From Deferrisoma camini S3R1 (GTDB taxonomy: Bacteria; Desulfobacterota; Deferrisomatia; Deferrisomatales; Deferrisomataceae): DNA of 64,000 nucleotides. Made by a program: the position numbers and the translations under genes. Below are positions 43,015-52,441 of this stretch, piece after piece. Within the stretch, counting starts at the first letter, position 1. Each line of letters opens with the position of its first letter. Under the pieces are notes generated by a model. It made no database searches and had not been told where the DNA came from. It was given only the letters and a program-made list of their open reading frames with translations. The stretch lies in the NCBI RefSeq assembly GCF_000526155.1, contig NZ_JAFN01000001.1, positions 1,761,014 to 1,825,013 on the forward strand, given 5' to 3'.

Positions 43015-44989
43015 GTGCTCCCCAACGTCGGGCTCCGGGTCAAACTATTCGCCATCGGGCTTGCAGCGGTGGCCGCCGCAGCCGCGGTGACAGGGGGGTG
43101 CGCCCTTTGCCGAGGCAGGGACGCCATCCTCGCAGAGGTGGAGGCGCGGATTTTGCGGGAGGCCGCGGCCGCGGCCCGGCGAGTGGCCGAGGTGCTGGAG
43201 GACTCCTGGGCCGACCTGGCCGTGTGGTCTAGCCTGGACGCGGCCCCCATGAGCCTGGACAACGGGGACCCGAAGTTCTTCGCCCAGTTCGCGGATGCGG
43301 CTGTCGCCCGAAAACCCGCCTACGCCCTCCAAGCCCTCATTCGGTCCGACGGCGCCGTGTTCGCCGTGAACGAGACCGGTCCGGGTGGGACGCCCTGGGC
43401 CTCCCACCCCCTTCCCCGGGCCTCGGTGGCACGGAGCCGGTGGTTTCAGGCCGTGGCGGGGGGTGCGGCAGGAGCCTTTGCCGGCCCCCTGGTCCCCGGG
43501 GAGCTCCTGCGGGCGGTCCCCGGGGCTCCACGGGGGATGCGGGTGGTCCTGCTCGCCCGGCCCGTGCTCGACCTGATGGACGACCTGGCCGGGGTGTGGG
43601 TATCGTGTCTGGACTGGGGCTGGTTCGAGGCGTACCTGGAACGGCTGGCCCTCCGCACCGAAGAGGGCGGCCTCCGAGGGTTTGCTGCGGTGATCGGTCC
43701 GGACGGCAAGGTGATTGGGCTCCCAGCCGGAGGGGGCCCCCCCGGACCTTTCCGCCTTGGGAGAGGTCGGCACGGACGGTGCCGGGGCTCAGACCATCGT
43801 TTTGGAGGGCGTTCCCCACCTGGCGGCGCCGGCCCCGGTGCTGGCCGAGGGCGTGCCCGGGAGCGGCGAGTGGAGGGTCGTCGTGGTCCGGGACCGGAAG
43901 GCCGCCCTTGCGCCGGTGCGGCAGTTCCGGCGCCGGCTGGCCGTGGTGGTGGTGGCGGCCCTGCTCCTCCTGGCGCTCCAGGCGACGGCATCCCAGATGA
44001 CCGCGCCCTTGCGCCGGCTCGCCAGGGCTGTGGAGGTGCTGGGGCAAGGCACCCTGCCCGCGTCTCTCCCCCCGCCCCGGGATCCCACTCCCGCCGGGGT
44101 GTTCGACGCGTTCAACCATACTGTGGAGACCCTGCGCCGCGTGTTGCCGCGGGCGGGCCGCACCGCCGAGGCCGTGGCCGCGGCCGGAGCCTCGGTGGAC
44201 GAGGCGTTCCTCGCCTACGACCGCCGCCAGGACCGCTTGGCCGAGGCGAGCCGGTCGGCGTCCGAGGCGAGCCAGAACATGGCCGCCACCCTTCGCCGGT
44301 TGGCGGCCCATTGCGAGGACTTGGAACGATTGGCCGCGGACACGCGCAACGCGGCCCAGGACGGCCGGACCCAGGTGGAGGCCACGCTGGAGGCGGCGGC
44401 CGAGGGGGCTCGGGCCACGGGAGCGGTCACCGAGGCCCTCGGGACCCTGCGCCGGCCCCTGGAGAAGATCTCGGAGGTGGCGGGCACCGTGGAGGACGTG
44501 GCGGACCGGACCAACCTCCTGGCCCTCAACGCGGCTATCGAGGCCGCCCGGGCGGGGGAGCACGGCCGGGGGTTCGCCGTGGTGGCCTCTGAGGTGAAAA
44601 AGCTGGCCGATCAGACCGGCAAGGCCACCCGGGAGATCCAAACCCTGGCCGCCACGGTCCAGTCCGCGTTCGCCGAGGTGACCCGCAGGGCCGAACGGGC
44701 GCGCCTTCGGGCGGCCGCCTCCATCGAGACGTCCCGGCAGGCCGAGGGCGCCCTGGGGCGGATCCTGGCGGCCGCTGGGGCCAGCGCCGAGAGGCTGCTG
44801 GAGATCTCCGGGGCCATCGACGAGCAGAGCCGAGCCGCACCCCAGATTCCCAAGTTGCTGGATTCGCTGGCCGAGGCCCTGGAGGCCACCCGCCGCGACC
44901 TGGCCGAGGCCCGCACCCGGGTGGAACGGCTTCGGGACGCGGCCGGCGAGCTCCAGGCCGAGCTCTCCGGGTTCCGTACCGGGGAATGA
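43015..44989 (+). CDS. Methyl-accepting chemotaxis protein, reading frame broken at a C7 tract
   Basis: Frame 1 from GTG 43015 encodes a membrane helix and a Cache-like periplasmic sensor ([16 protein letters not shown] and [27 protein letters not shown]) as far as about 43735. Frame 2 continues with the rest of the sensor, a second helix ([14 protein letters not shown]), HAMP, and a canonical signalling tip ([36 protein letters not shown]) to 44989. The switch lies at GGGGG-CCCCCCC (43732-43743); removing one C restores one frame of about 657 codons. Either a sequencing error, a mutation, or slippage control. It follows the small haem-like protein. Confidence 0.8.
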
Positions 44990-44999
44990 GCCGGCCCCC

Positions 45000-46217
45000 T
45001 CACCCGACCCAGTCCGCCTCCACCGCCTCGCGCAAGGCCCCCCCCACGCCTGGGTCGGCGGCGAGCACCTCGGCCCACGAGGGGATCGGTGGCGTGCCCC
45101 CTGGATCTTCGTGAAACGCCTCGGCCGCCCCGGCCAGGGCCTGCGCGAACGTCTCGACCAGCCCCAGCTCGCCCCCGAGATCGTGGCCCAGGCCGTTGGC
45201 ACGGGCCAGGTGGCCATAGCGCCGCACCGCCTCCCGGGCCTCCCTCCGGTAGGCCACCGGCAGGGTCTGCAGCAGGTCCCGATCGAGCACCGCCCCCTCC
45301 TCGGCCAGGGCCCGGAACAGGGCCAGGGCGATCTCCCGGGCCATCCGCACCAGGCCCCGGGGCTCCCCTGCCCCTTCTCCCGTGGCCTGGTGCTTGTGGT
45401 CGTAGGCCACGGCCAGATCCACCTGGCACACGGCCCGAGGGCCGCAGATCCGCCAGGCCTCGACCAGGGTGCCGATCTCCAAGCCCCAGTCGGCCGGGAT
45501 CCGGGCCTCCCGGGCCAGCCGGGCTCCCATGGCGAACTCCCCGGCCAGGGGGTACCGGAACGAGGCCAGGTACCCGAGCAGCGGGTGGGGCCCCAGGCAC
45601 CGCGCCAGGGCCTCGAGCACCGGCCCCACGAACAGGCGACACACCCGGCCATGGAGCCGGTCGGTGACCCGGGCGTAGTACCCCTTGGCGAACCCGTACC
45701 CCAGGCCGGGGTGTACCACCGGCAGCACGAGCCGGTCGAGCAGCTCCCGCTCGTAGGTCACGATGTCGGTGTCGTGCAGCGCGATCGCGGCCGGAGGCCG
45801 GTCGGAGGCCAGCAGGTACCCGTAGGCCATCCAGGCGGCCAGCCCCTTGCCGGGCTCCCCCAGGGCGAACCCGGCCGCCCGGATCCGGTCCTTCACCGCC
45901 GAGATCCTCGGCCCGTCGTTCCACACCACCCGCACCCGACCCGGCAGCCGGCCGAACACCTGCCGGGCGTGCCGGAACTCGGCCTCGCCCGCCACCCCCA
46001 GGGTGACCACGATCTCGGCCAGGTACCCCACCGACGCCAGCCGGTCCAGGATGCGGGGCAGGGCCGGGCCGGCCAGCTCGGAGTACAGGCACGGCAGCAC
46101 GAGGGCCAACGGTGCCTCGGCCACGGCCTGCCCCACCCGCCGCTCCCATTCGGCCGGGTCGTGGTCCGTGAGCGCCTGGATCGTGGTGATGGGCCCGGTC
46201 TGCGAAAAGTCCGCCAT
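45000..46217 (-). CDS. Glycosyltransferase, glucosyl-3-phosphoglycerate synthase-like
   Basis: 405-residue GT-A glycosyltransferase. It has the metal-binding HDTDIVTYERELL, VVHPGLGYGFAKGYYARV, RLFVGPVLEAL, PLAGEFAM and the GpgS-type segment IPADWGLEIGTLVEAW with VCQVDLAVAYDHKHQ. These resemble GT81 enzymes that make glucosyl- or mannosyl-3-phosphoglycerate, precursors of the solute glucosylglycerate. No phosphatase partner is adjacent, so the exact product is open. The ATG at 46217 follows GGAGGAG. Confidence 0.72.
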   Translation of the reverse strand: MADFSQTGPITTIQALTDHDPAEWERRVGQAVAEAPLALVLPCLYSELAGPALPRILDRLASVGYLAEIVVTLGVAGEAEFRHARQVFGRLPGRVRVVWNDGPRISAVKDRIRAAGFALGEPGKGLAAWMAYGYLLASDRPPAAIALHDTDIVTYERELLDRLVLPVVHPGLGYGFAKGYYARVTDRLHGRVCRLFVGPVLEALARCLGPHPLLGYLASFRYPLAGEFAMGARLAREARIPADWGLEIGTLVEAWRICGPRAVCQVDLAVAYDHKHQATGEGAGEPRGLVRMAREIALALFRALAEEGAVLDRDLLQTLPVAYRREAREAVRRYGHLARANGLGHDLGGELGLVETFAQALAGAAEAFHEDPGGTPPIPSWAEVLAADPGVGGALREAVEADWVG

Positions 46218-46237
46218 GTCGAACTCCTCCGGGGATA

Positions 46238-46342
46238 CGTTGGGACGTTGGGACGCTAGGAGGCTAGGACGTTAGGACGTTGGGACGTTGGGACGTTGGG
46301 ACGGGAGACGGCCTCCCAGCTTCCTGGCCTTCTAGCCTCCCA
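46238..46342. repeat. Low-complexity ACGTTGGGACGTTGGGACGCTAGG string
   Basis: Units of 8 bases (GACGTTGG) that drift to GACGCTAGG and then to CCTCCCAGCTTCCTGGCC and TTCTAGCC. It fills the divergent gap between the GpgS-like gene and mazG. It is the complement of the string at 3491-3541. Confidence 0.75.
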
Positions 46343-46383
46343 ACCGCTACACTCGCCCCCACTTTACCGCACGGAGGACCGAG

Positions 46384-47295
46384 ATGTCCCTACCCTTGTC
46401 CGAGGAGACGGCCGGGCTGTTCGTACGGCTCCTGGAGATCGTGGAACGGCTGCGGGGGCCCGACGGGTGCCCCTGGGACCGGGAGCAGACCCCGGCCACC
46501 ATCGCCCCCTACCTGGTGGAGGAGGCCTACGAGGTCCAGGAGGCCGTGGAGCGGGGCGACCCGGCCGAGCTGCGCGAGGAGCTCGGCGACGTGCTGCTGG
46601 AGGTGGCGCTCCTGGCCCAGATGGCCCGGGAGCAGGGGGAGTTCACCGTGGCCGACAGCCTCCGGGACATCTACGACAAGCTGGTTCGGCGTCACCCCCA
46701 CGTGTTCGGCGACGCCCGGGCCGACACCCCGGACGAGGTGGCCGTGTCCTGGGCCCAGATCAAGGTCCGGGAGAAGGAGGGCCGGGGCGTGGTCGAGGGG
46801 GTGCCCCGCCGGCTGCCGGCGCTGCACCGGGCCCGACGGGTCTCGGAGAAGGCGGCCGGGGTGGGGTTCGACTGGGACCGGGCCGAGGCGGTGCTCGAGA
46901 AGGTGGACGAGGAGCTCTCCGAGCTGCGCGCCGCCGTGGGCCGGGGCGACCGGGAGGGGGCGGCCGAGGAGCTGGGAGACCTCCTGTTCGCCCTGGTCAA
47001 CCTGGGCCGGCACCTGGGGGTGGACGCGGAGCGGGCCCTGCACGGCACGGTGGAGAAGTTCCTGCGGCGGTTCGCCCGGATCGAGGCGGCCCTGGCCGGC
47101 CGGGGCCTTCGGCCCGACCAGGTGGGGCTGGATGAGCTCGAGGCCCTGTGGCAGGCGGCCAAGGGAGGCTCAGCCGCGGCCGAGACGCCGGCCCACCACG
47201 GCGAGCACCCGGCCGACCTCCCGGGCTCCGAGCGCCCGGGCGAGCCCGGCGTACAGCACCGCCCCGGCGGCCACGAGCCCCAGGACGGCCAGTAG
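46384..47295 (+). CDS. mazG: Nucleoside triphosphate pyrophosphohydrolase MazG
   Basis: House-cleaning enzyme that hydrolyses NTPs to NMPs. Of 303 residues, the first 265 hold two MazG domains with EExxE-type metal sites (RGPDGCPWDREQTPATIAPYLVEEAYEVQEAV, EELGDVLLEVALLAQMA; and the second copy EKVDEELSELRAAV, EELGDLLFALVNLGRHLG). The last 40 residues or so are antisense to the end of murJ (126-bp convergent overlap) and look non-homologous. The ATG follows GGAGG. Confidence 0.92.
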   Translation: MSLPLSEETAGLFVRLLEIVERLRGPDGCPWDREQTPATIAPYLVEEAYEVQEAVERGDPAELREELGDVLLEVALLAQMAREQGEFTVADSLRDIYDKLVRRHPHVFGDARADTPDEVAVSWAQIKVREKEGRGVVEGVPRRLPALHRARRVSEKAAGVGFDWDRAEAVLEKVDEELSELRAAVGRGDREGAAEELGDLLFALVNLGRHLGVDAERALHGTVEKFLRRFARIEAALAGRGLRPDQVGLDELEALWQAAKGGSAAAETPAHHGEHPADLPGSERPGEPGVQHRPGGHEPQDGQ

Positions 47296-48753
47296 GGCCC
47301 CCACCCCGCCCCCGCCGGGGAGCCAGGGACGGGCGGCCGCCACGGCCGCGGCCATGCCGGCCGACCCCGCGGCCATGGGAGCCAACCGCCGGCCCAGGGC
47401 CCGCAGCCGCAGGGACTCGCCCCGCCGGCCCAGGGCCCAGGCCAGATAGGCCAGGTTGAACGCGCTGGAGATCCCCGTGGCCAAAGCCAGGCCCACGTGC
47501 TTCAGGGGCCCCATCAGGGCCAGGCTCGCCCCCAGGTTCACCCAGAACGCCCACCACGAGGCCTTCACCGGGGTGCGGGTGTCACCCAGGCTGTAGAACG
47601 CCGGGGCCACCACCCGCACCCCTGCCACCGGGGCCAGAGCCGCGGCATACGCGGCCAGGGCCCGGGCCGTGGCGTCCACGGCGGCCGGCCCGAAGGCGCC
47701 CCGCCCGAACAGGGCCCCCACAATCGGCCCGGCCAGCACGGCCAGCCCGGCCGCGGCCGGCAGCACCACCAGGCCGGTCATGGCCAGGGCGTCCTCCAGG
47801 GTGCGGCGGAACCCCTCGTGATCCCCCCGGGCCCTCAGCCGGCTCAGGCTGGGAAGCGCGGCCGTGCCCACGGCCACCGCGAACAGCCCCAGGGGAAGCT
47901 GGAACAGGCGCTCGGCATAGTACAGGTACGACACGCTTCCGTCCGGGAGCCACGAGGCCAGGAACGTGCTCACCAGAATGTTCACCTGGTACACGGCCAC
48001 CCCGAACACCGCCGGCCCCATGAGGCCGAGAATCCTGCGGATGTGCCGGTCCGCCGGGGCCCAATCGGGCCGAAACCGGAACCCCAGGGCCCCCAGGGCC
48101 CGGACCTGAAGGGCCAGCTGCCACACCCCCCCGGCCAGGACCCCGGCGGCCAGGGCCAGGATCGGCGGGTCCACGAACGGGGCCAGGCCCAGGGCCGCGG
48201 CGATGAGGCACACGTTCAGCACCACCGGCGCGAGCGCGGGCGGCCCGAACACGTTCCAGGCGTTCAGCATGCCTCCGGCCAGTGCCGTGAGACCGATCAG
48301 GGCGATGTAGGGGAACACCCACCGGGTCAGCTCCACGGTCAGGGCGAACTTGGCCGGGTCGCGGCCGAAGCCGGCGGCGGTGGCCCGCACGATCCACGGG
48401 GCCCCGGCCACGCCCAGGGCGCTCACCGCCGTGAGCACCACGGCCAGCAGGGTCAGGGCCCGCCGCCCCAGCCGCACGGCCGAGCCCCGGCCCTCCCGCT
48501 CGGTGACCTCCACGAACACCGGCACGAACGCCACGGTGAGGCTGCCCTCGGCGAACAGCCGCCGCAGGGTGTTGGGAAGCCGGAACGCAACGAAGAAGGC
48601 GTCCAGCGCGCCCCCGGCCCCGAACGCCCAGGCCAGGACCACGTCGCGCACCACCCCCAGCACCCGGGACAGGCCGGTGGCCGCCGAGACCACCCCCGCG
48701 GCCCGGGCGATGCGGCGCCCCTCGCCCGCGGCCGGTTCGTTCGTGCCGCCCAT
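47170..48753 (-). CDS. murJ: Lipid II flippase MurJ (MviN)
   Basis: Membrane protein of 527 residues with about 14 helices that moves lipid II to the periplasm for peptidoglycan synthesis. MOP-superfamily features include GVVRDVVLAWAFGAGGALDAFFVAFRLPNTLRRLFAEGSLTVAFVPVF, the hallmark MurJ N-terminal segment. The ATG at 48753 follows AGGAGG. Its 3' end overlaps mazG. It is divergent from the glycosyltransferase at 48836. Confidence 0.93.
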   Translation of the reverse strand: MGGTNEPAAGEGRRIARAAGVVSAATGLSRVLGVVRDVVLAWAFGAGGALDAFFVAFRLPNTLRRLFAEGSLTVAFVPVFVEVTEREGRGSAVRLGRRALTLLAVVLTAVSALGVAGAPWIVRATAAGFGRDPAKFALTVELTRWVFPYIALIGLTALAGGMLNAWNVFGPPALAPVVLNVCLIAAALGLAPFVDPPILALAAGVLAGGVWQLALQVRALGALGFRFRPDWAPADRHIRRILGLMGPAVFGVAVYQVNILVSTFLASWLPDGSVSYLYYAERLFQLPLGLFAVAVGTAALPSLSRLRARGDHEGFRRTLEDALAMTGLVVLPAAAGLAVLAGPIVGALFGRGAFGPAAVDATARALAAYAAALAPVAGVRVVAPAFYSLGDTRTPVKASWWAFWVNLGASLALMGPLKHVGLALATGISSAFNLAYLAWALGRRGESLRLRALGRRLAPMAAGSAGMAAAVAAARPWLPGGGGVGALLAVLGLVAAGAVLYAGLARALGAREVGRVLAVVGRRLGRG

Positions 48754-48821
48754 GGCTCCTCCTGCTGGCCGGTGGGGGAAAGAGCGGGTAGGATACCACT
48801 ACGGCTCCTCCGATTGGCCAC

Positions 48822-48870
48822 CCGACCGAAGACCGTTGACCGACGACCGAAGACCGACGACCGACTCTCC
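48822..48870. repeat. Low-complexity GACCGAAGACCGTTGACCGACGACC string
   Basis: Complement-strand form of the CGGTCGT string found at 9851, 30918 and 32374. It lies at, and in frame with, the N-terminus of the gene at 48836. Confidence 0.7.
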
Positions 48871-49573
48871 CCATCTTCTGGTGTTCGCCAAGGAGCCCGT
48901 GGCCGGCAGGGTGAAGACCCGCCTCGCTCCGGCCCTGGGTGCGGCCGGGGCGGCCCGGCTCTACGAGGCGTTCCTGGAGGACCTGGGGCTCGTGCTCGAC
49001 CGGTTGGGCCGGGGCCGGGTCACCTGGTTCGTGGATGGAGACCCGGCCCACCCCTCGTTCCGGGGCCGGGACGTCCGGGCCCAGGCCGGGGGAGACCTGG
49101 GACACCGGCTGGAGGGGGCCTTTGCCTGGGCCTTCTCCCAGGGCCCGGGCCCGGTGGCTGTGATCGGGTCGGACAGCCCCCTGCTGGAGCCCGGGCACCT
49201 GGACGGGCTGCTGGGCGCGGTGGCTGGCCCGGACGAGGCGGCCGTGATCCCGGCCGACGACGGGGGCTACACGGGCCTCGCCCTGGGCGCCCCCTGCCCG
49301 GCCGCGTTCCGCGGGATCGCGTGGTCCACCGGGGGGGTGCTCGGGCAAACGCTCCGAGCCCTCGAAGCGGCCGGGTTCCGGGTGCGGGTGCTGGCGGCCG
49401 TGCCCGACGTGGACGAACCGGCCGACCTCCGGCGCCTGGCCCGCCGGCTGCGGGAGCGGCCCGGCCTCGCGCCCCACACGTTCCGGGCCCTGGGACTGCG
49501 CGTGAGCGAAAGGCCCCACTCCTCCGCGCCGCCGGCAGGGTCCCCCCGCCGCGATCCGGCAAAAACCCGTTGA
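48836..49573 (+). CDS. TIGR04282-type glycosyltransferase
   Basis: 245-residue small GT-A enzyme (family named after arsenosugar synthesis in some bacteria; the substrate here is unknown). Signatures are LLVFAKEPVAGRVKTRLAPALG, VIGSDSPLLEPGHLDG, IPADDGGYTGLALG and GIAWSTGGVLGQTL. No clear start codon: TTG 48836 is in frame but lies in a repeat, so that the N-terminus reads TDDRRPTTDSPHLLVFAK. The next option, ATG 48752, would overlap the murJ start. The start is therefore uncertain, but the domain is not. Confidence 0.75.
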   Translation: MTDDRRPTTDSPHLLVFAKEPVAGRVKTRLAPALGAAGAARLYEAFLEDLGLVLDRLGRGRVTWFVDGDPAHPSFRGRDVRAQAGGDLGHRLEGAFAWAFSQGPGPVAVIGSDSPLLEPGHLDGLLGAVAGPDEAAVIPADDGGYTGLALGAPCPAAFRGIAWSTGGVLGQTLRALEAAGFRVRVLAAVPDVDEPADLRRLARRLRERPGLAPHTFRALGLRVSERPHSSAPPAGSPRRDPAKTR

Positions 49574-49673
49574 CGTACCGCCCGAAATCCGAAGGCCCCG
49601 GGCTGCGGGGGCGGGCGGACCCGATGTTGCGGGGGCGCAGCCCCAACGACCACCCGAGAAACGAGCGAACGCC

Positions 49674-52019
49674 GTGGCATCCGAAAGCGAGAAGCTGATC
49701 CTCCTGGAAGACATCTCCCGGATCGTGGTCTCGTCCCACGACCTGGTGGAGACCCTCAACCAGATCACCGGGCTGCTGCGGGAGCGCCTGGGGGTGGAGG
49801 TGTGCTCGGTCTACCTGGACGAGGGGGGGGACCTGGTGCTCCGGGCCACCCGGGGACTGAACCCCGAGGCCGTGGGCCGCATCCGCATGGCCCCCTCCGA
49901 GGGGCTGACCGGCCTGGCGTTCGAGACGGGCGAGCCGGTCAACGAGGAGCGGGCCGACGCACACCCGCGGTTCAAGTTCTTCCCGGGCATCGGGGAGGAG
50001 CGGTTCCGGTCGTACCTGGGGGTTCCCCTGATCCACCGCCGGAGGCCCATCGGCGTGCTGGCGGTCCAGACCACCGAGGCCCGGCGGTTCACCCCGGACG
50101 AGGTCCGGCTCCTGGTCACCGCGGCCAGCCAGGTGGCCCCCCTGATCGCCCAGGCGCGGTTGCTGGACGCCCAGGCACGGACTGAAGAGCCCGAGCCAGA
50201 CCTCTCCCCGGCCCCGGCGTTCCTGCGGGGCATGGCCGTGTCGCCCGGGTTCGCCCGGGGGCGCGCCTACCCGCTGACCGAGGAGCTGGGGTTGGAGCCG
50301 CCGGCCGAGCCGGCCCCCGAGGACCCGCGGGCCGAGCTGGACCGCCTGGAGGCCGCGGTCGAGGCCAGCGTGTCCGACGTGGAGGGGCTGCGGGCCCAGG
50401 TGACCCAGGCCCTCTCCCCCGAGGAGGGGGCGATCTTCCACGCCCACCTCCTGATCCTGGAGGACCGGTCGCTCCGGGCCAAGATCCGCGACCGCATCCT
50501 GGCCGGCTCGTCGGCCGGCCAGGCCGTGGTGGCGGTGGCCCGGGAGTACATCGGCGCGTTCCTGCGGGTCGAGGACCCCTACCTGCGCGAGCGGGCGGCC
50601 GACGTGCGCGACGTGGCCCTGCGGGTGCTGGGCCATCTGAGCGAGGGCCGGCCCCCGGGAGAGCCCATCCGCTTCTCCCGGCCCACGGTGGTGGTCGCCG
50701 AGGATCTCACGCCGTCCCGGTTCGTCCAACTGCTCCAGCCCAACCTGGCGGGGGTGGTGCTGGCCAAGGGCGGTCGCAACTCCCACACCGCCATCCTGTG
50801 CCGCTCGGCCGGGATCCCGGCCGTGATGGGAATGGGGGACCTGCCCCACGTGGAGCCCGGGGCCGAGACCATCGTGGACGGCAACGCCGGCGTCGTCTAT
50901 TTCGAGCCGCCCGAGCCCGTGGTGCAGGAGTACGCGAGGCTCGAGGCCGACGCCGCGGCCGTGGAATCGGACCTACGGGCCCACCTGGCCGAGCCCCCGG
51001 TCACCCGCGACGGGGTGCGGGTGCGGCTGCTGGGAAACGCGGCGCTCCTGAGCGACGTGCCCCGCATCCTGGAGGCCGGCGGCGAGGGGGTGGGGCTGTA
51101 CCGCACCGAGTTCCCGTTCCTGGTGCGGGACCGGTTCCCCGACGAGGATGAGCAGGTGGAGATCTACCGCCGCATCCTCGCGGCCCTGGACGGCCGGGTG
51201 GCCACCCTGCGCACCCTCGACGTCGGGGGGGACAAGAGCCTGCCGTACCTGCGCCTGCCCCGGGAGGAGAACCCCCACCTGGGATGGCGGTCGATCCGGG
51301 TCAGCCTCGAGATGGACGAGCCGTTCCGGATCCAGCTGCGGGCCCTGCTGCGGGCCGGCCTCCACGGCCCCCTGCGGATCGTGTTTCCCATGATCTCCAC
51401 GGTGGAGGAGCTCGCCCGGGCCCGGGCCATGCTGGAGGACGAGCGGGCCCGGCTGGCGCGGCAGGGGGTCGAGGTGCCGGCCGTGGCCGTGGGCATCATG
51501 GTGGAGGTGCCGTCGGCCGTGTTGTGCCTGGACCGGCTGGCGCCCCTGGCGGACTTCTTCTCGGTGGGCACCAACGACCTCGTGCAGTACGTGCTGGCGG
51601 TGGACCGGGCCAACCCCAGGGTTGCCCACCTGTACACCCCCCTGCATCCGGCGGTTCTCGAGCTGCTCCACCGGGTGGCCCAGGTGGGCCGGCACGAGGG
51701 CAAGCCCGTGTCGGTGTGCGGGGAGATGGCGAGCCGCCCCCTGGGCGCGGCCGCCCTGCTCGCCCTGGGGATCGAGGATCTGTCGGTCAGCCCCGGATCG
51801 CTGCCGCGGATCCGGCGGCTCGTCCAGACCGTGCGCAGCGCGGACCTCCGGGCCCTGGCCCCCGCCCTGCTCGCGGCGCAAGGGGCGGGGGAGGTGGAGG
51901 AGCGCCTCGCCACCGAGCTCCGGCGCCAGGGGGTGCCCGATGGGCTGCTGGCTCCCCCGGGCCGGGAAAACGGTGTTTTTGCCAGCAACCCCCTTGAGTT
52001 CCGGCACCAACGCGGGTAA
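49674..52019 (+). CDS. ptsP: Phosphoenolpyruvate-protein phosphotransferase PtsP (EI-Ntr)
   Basis: 781-residue first enzyme of the nitrogen-type PTS. An N-terminal GAF domain (about 1-160) is followed by the EI N-domain (about 180-300), the phospho-His domain (GGRNSHTAILCRSAGIPAVMG, His near 372) and the PEP-binding TIM barrel (GVGLYRTEFPFLVRD, VGTNDLVQYVLAVDR, catalytic Cys in VSVCGEMAS). It transfers phosphate from PEP to an HPr-like protein; none is in the window. GTG start; the ribosome site is weak. Confidence 0.93.
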   Translation: MASESEKLILLEDISRIVVSSHDLVETLNQITGLLRERLGVEVCSVYLDEGGDLVLRATRGLNPEAVGRIRMAPSEGLTGLAFETGEPVNEERADAHPRFKFFPGIGEERFRSYLGVPLIHRRRPIGVLAVQTTEARRFTPDEVRLLVTAASQVAPLIAQARLLDAQARTEEPEPDLSPAPAFLRGMAVSPGFARGRAYPLTEELGLEPPAEPAPEDPRAELDRLEAAVEASVSDVEGLRAQVTQALSPEEGAIFHAHLLILEDRSLRAKIRDRILAGSSAGQAVVAVAREYIGAFLRVEDPYLRERAADVRDVALRVLGHLSEGRPPGEPIRFSRPTVVVAEDLTPSRFVQLLQPNLAGVVLAKGGRNSHTAILCRSAGIPAVMGMGDLPHVEPGAETIVDGNAGVVYFEPPEPVVQEYARLEADAAAVESDLRAHLAEPPVTRDGVRVRLLGNAALLSDVPRILEAGGEGVGLYRTEFPFLVRDRFPDEDEQVEIYRRILAALDGRVATLRTLDVGGDKSLPYLRLPREENPHLGWRSIRVSLEMDEPFRIQLRALLRAGLHGPLRIVFPMISTVEELARARAMLEDERARLARQGVEVPAVAVGIMVEVPSAVLCLDRLAPLADFFSVGTNDLVQYVLAVDRANPRVAHLYTPLHPAVLELLHRVAQVGRHEGKPVSVCGEMASRPLGAAALLALGIEDLSVSPGSLPRIRRLVQTVRSADLRALAPALLAAQGAGEVEERLATELRRQGVPDGLLAPPGRENGVFASNPLEFRHQRG

Positions 52020-52084
52020 AGTCGGCGCGTTGTCGTTTCCGAAGGGTGTCCGTCCCCCTTTTCCAGAAAAGCAAGGAGGATCTC

Positions 52085-52357
52085 ATGAACAAGGCCGAAC
52101 TGCTCCAGGAAATCAGCGTCAAGGCCGGTCTCAAGGCGAAGGAGGCCGAGGCCCTGCTCGAGGCGTTCATCGCCACCACCGAAGAGACCCTGGCCAAGGG
52201 CGACAAGGTCTCGATCACCGGGTTCGGCACCTTCGCGGTGACCGAGCGGGCCGCCCGCAAGGGCCGTAACCCCCAGACCGGACAGACGATCGACATCCCG
52301 GCGAGCAAGACCCCCCGGTTCACGGCCGGCAAGAGCTTCAAGGACGCCGTGAAGTAG
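52085..52357 (+). CDS. hup: HU family DNA-binding protein
   Basis: 90-residue nucleoid protein (MNKAELLQEISVKAGL, ITGFGTFAVTERAARKGRNPQTGQTIDIPASKTPRFTAGKSFKDAV). It bends DNA non-specifically as a dimer. The ATG at 52085 follows GCAAGGAGG and gives the standard length. It ends at a strong terminator. Confidence 0.95.
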   Translation: MNKAELLQEISVKAGLKAKEAEALLEAFIATTEETLAKGDKVSITGFGTFAVTERAARKGRNPQTGQTIDIPASKTPRFTAGKSFKDAVK

Positions 52358-52387
52358 CCGCGGGATCCTGCTGGTTCTCCCGGAATG

Positions 52388-52419
52388 AAAGCGGGCGGCC
52401 CCGAGGGGCCGCCCGCTTT
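52388..52419. terminator. Bidirectional intrinsic terminator between hup and the PpiC gene
   Basis: A 14-bp stem AAAGCGGGCGGCC / GGCCGCCCGCTTT with a tiny loop, and A/T runs at both ends, between convergent genes. Confidence 0.8.
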
Positions 52420-52441
52420 GCGTCTGGGACGTGGGGCCGGG

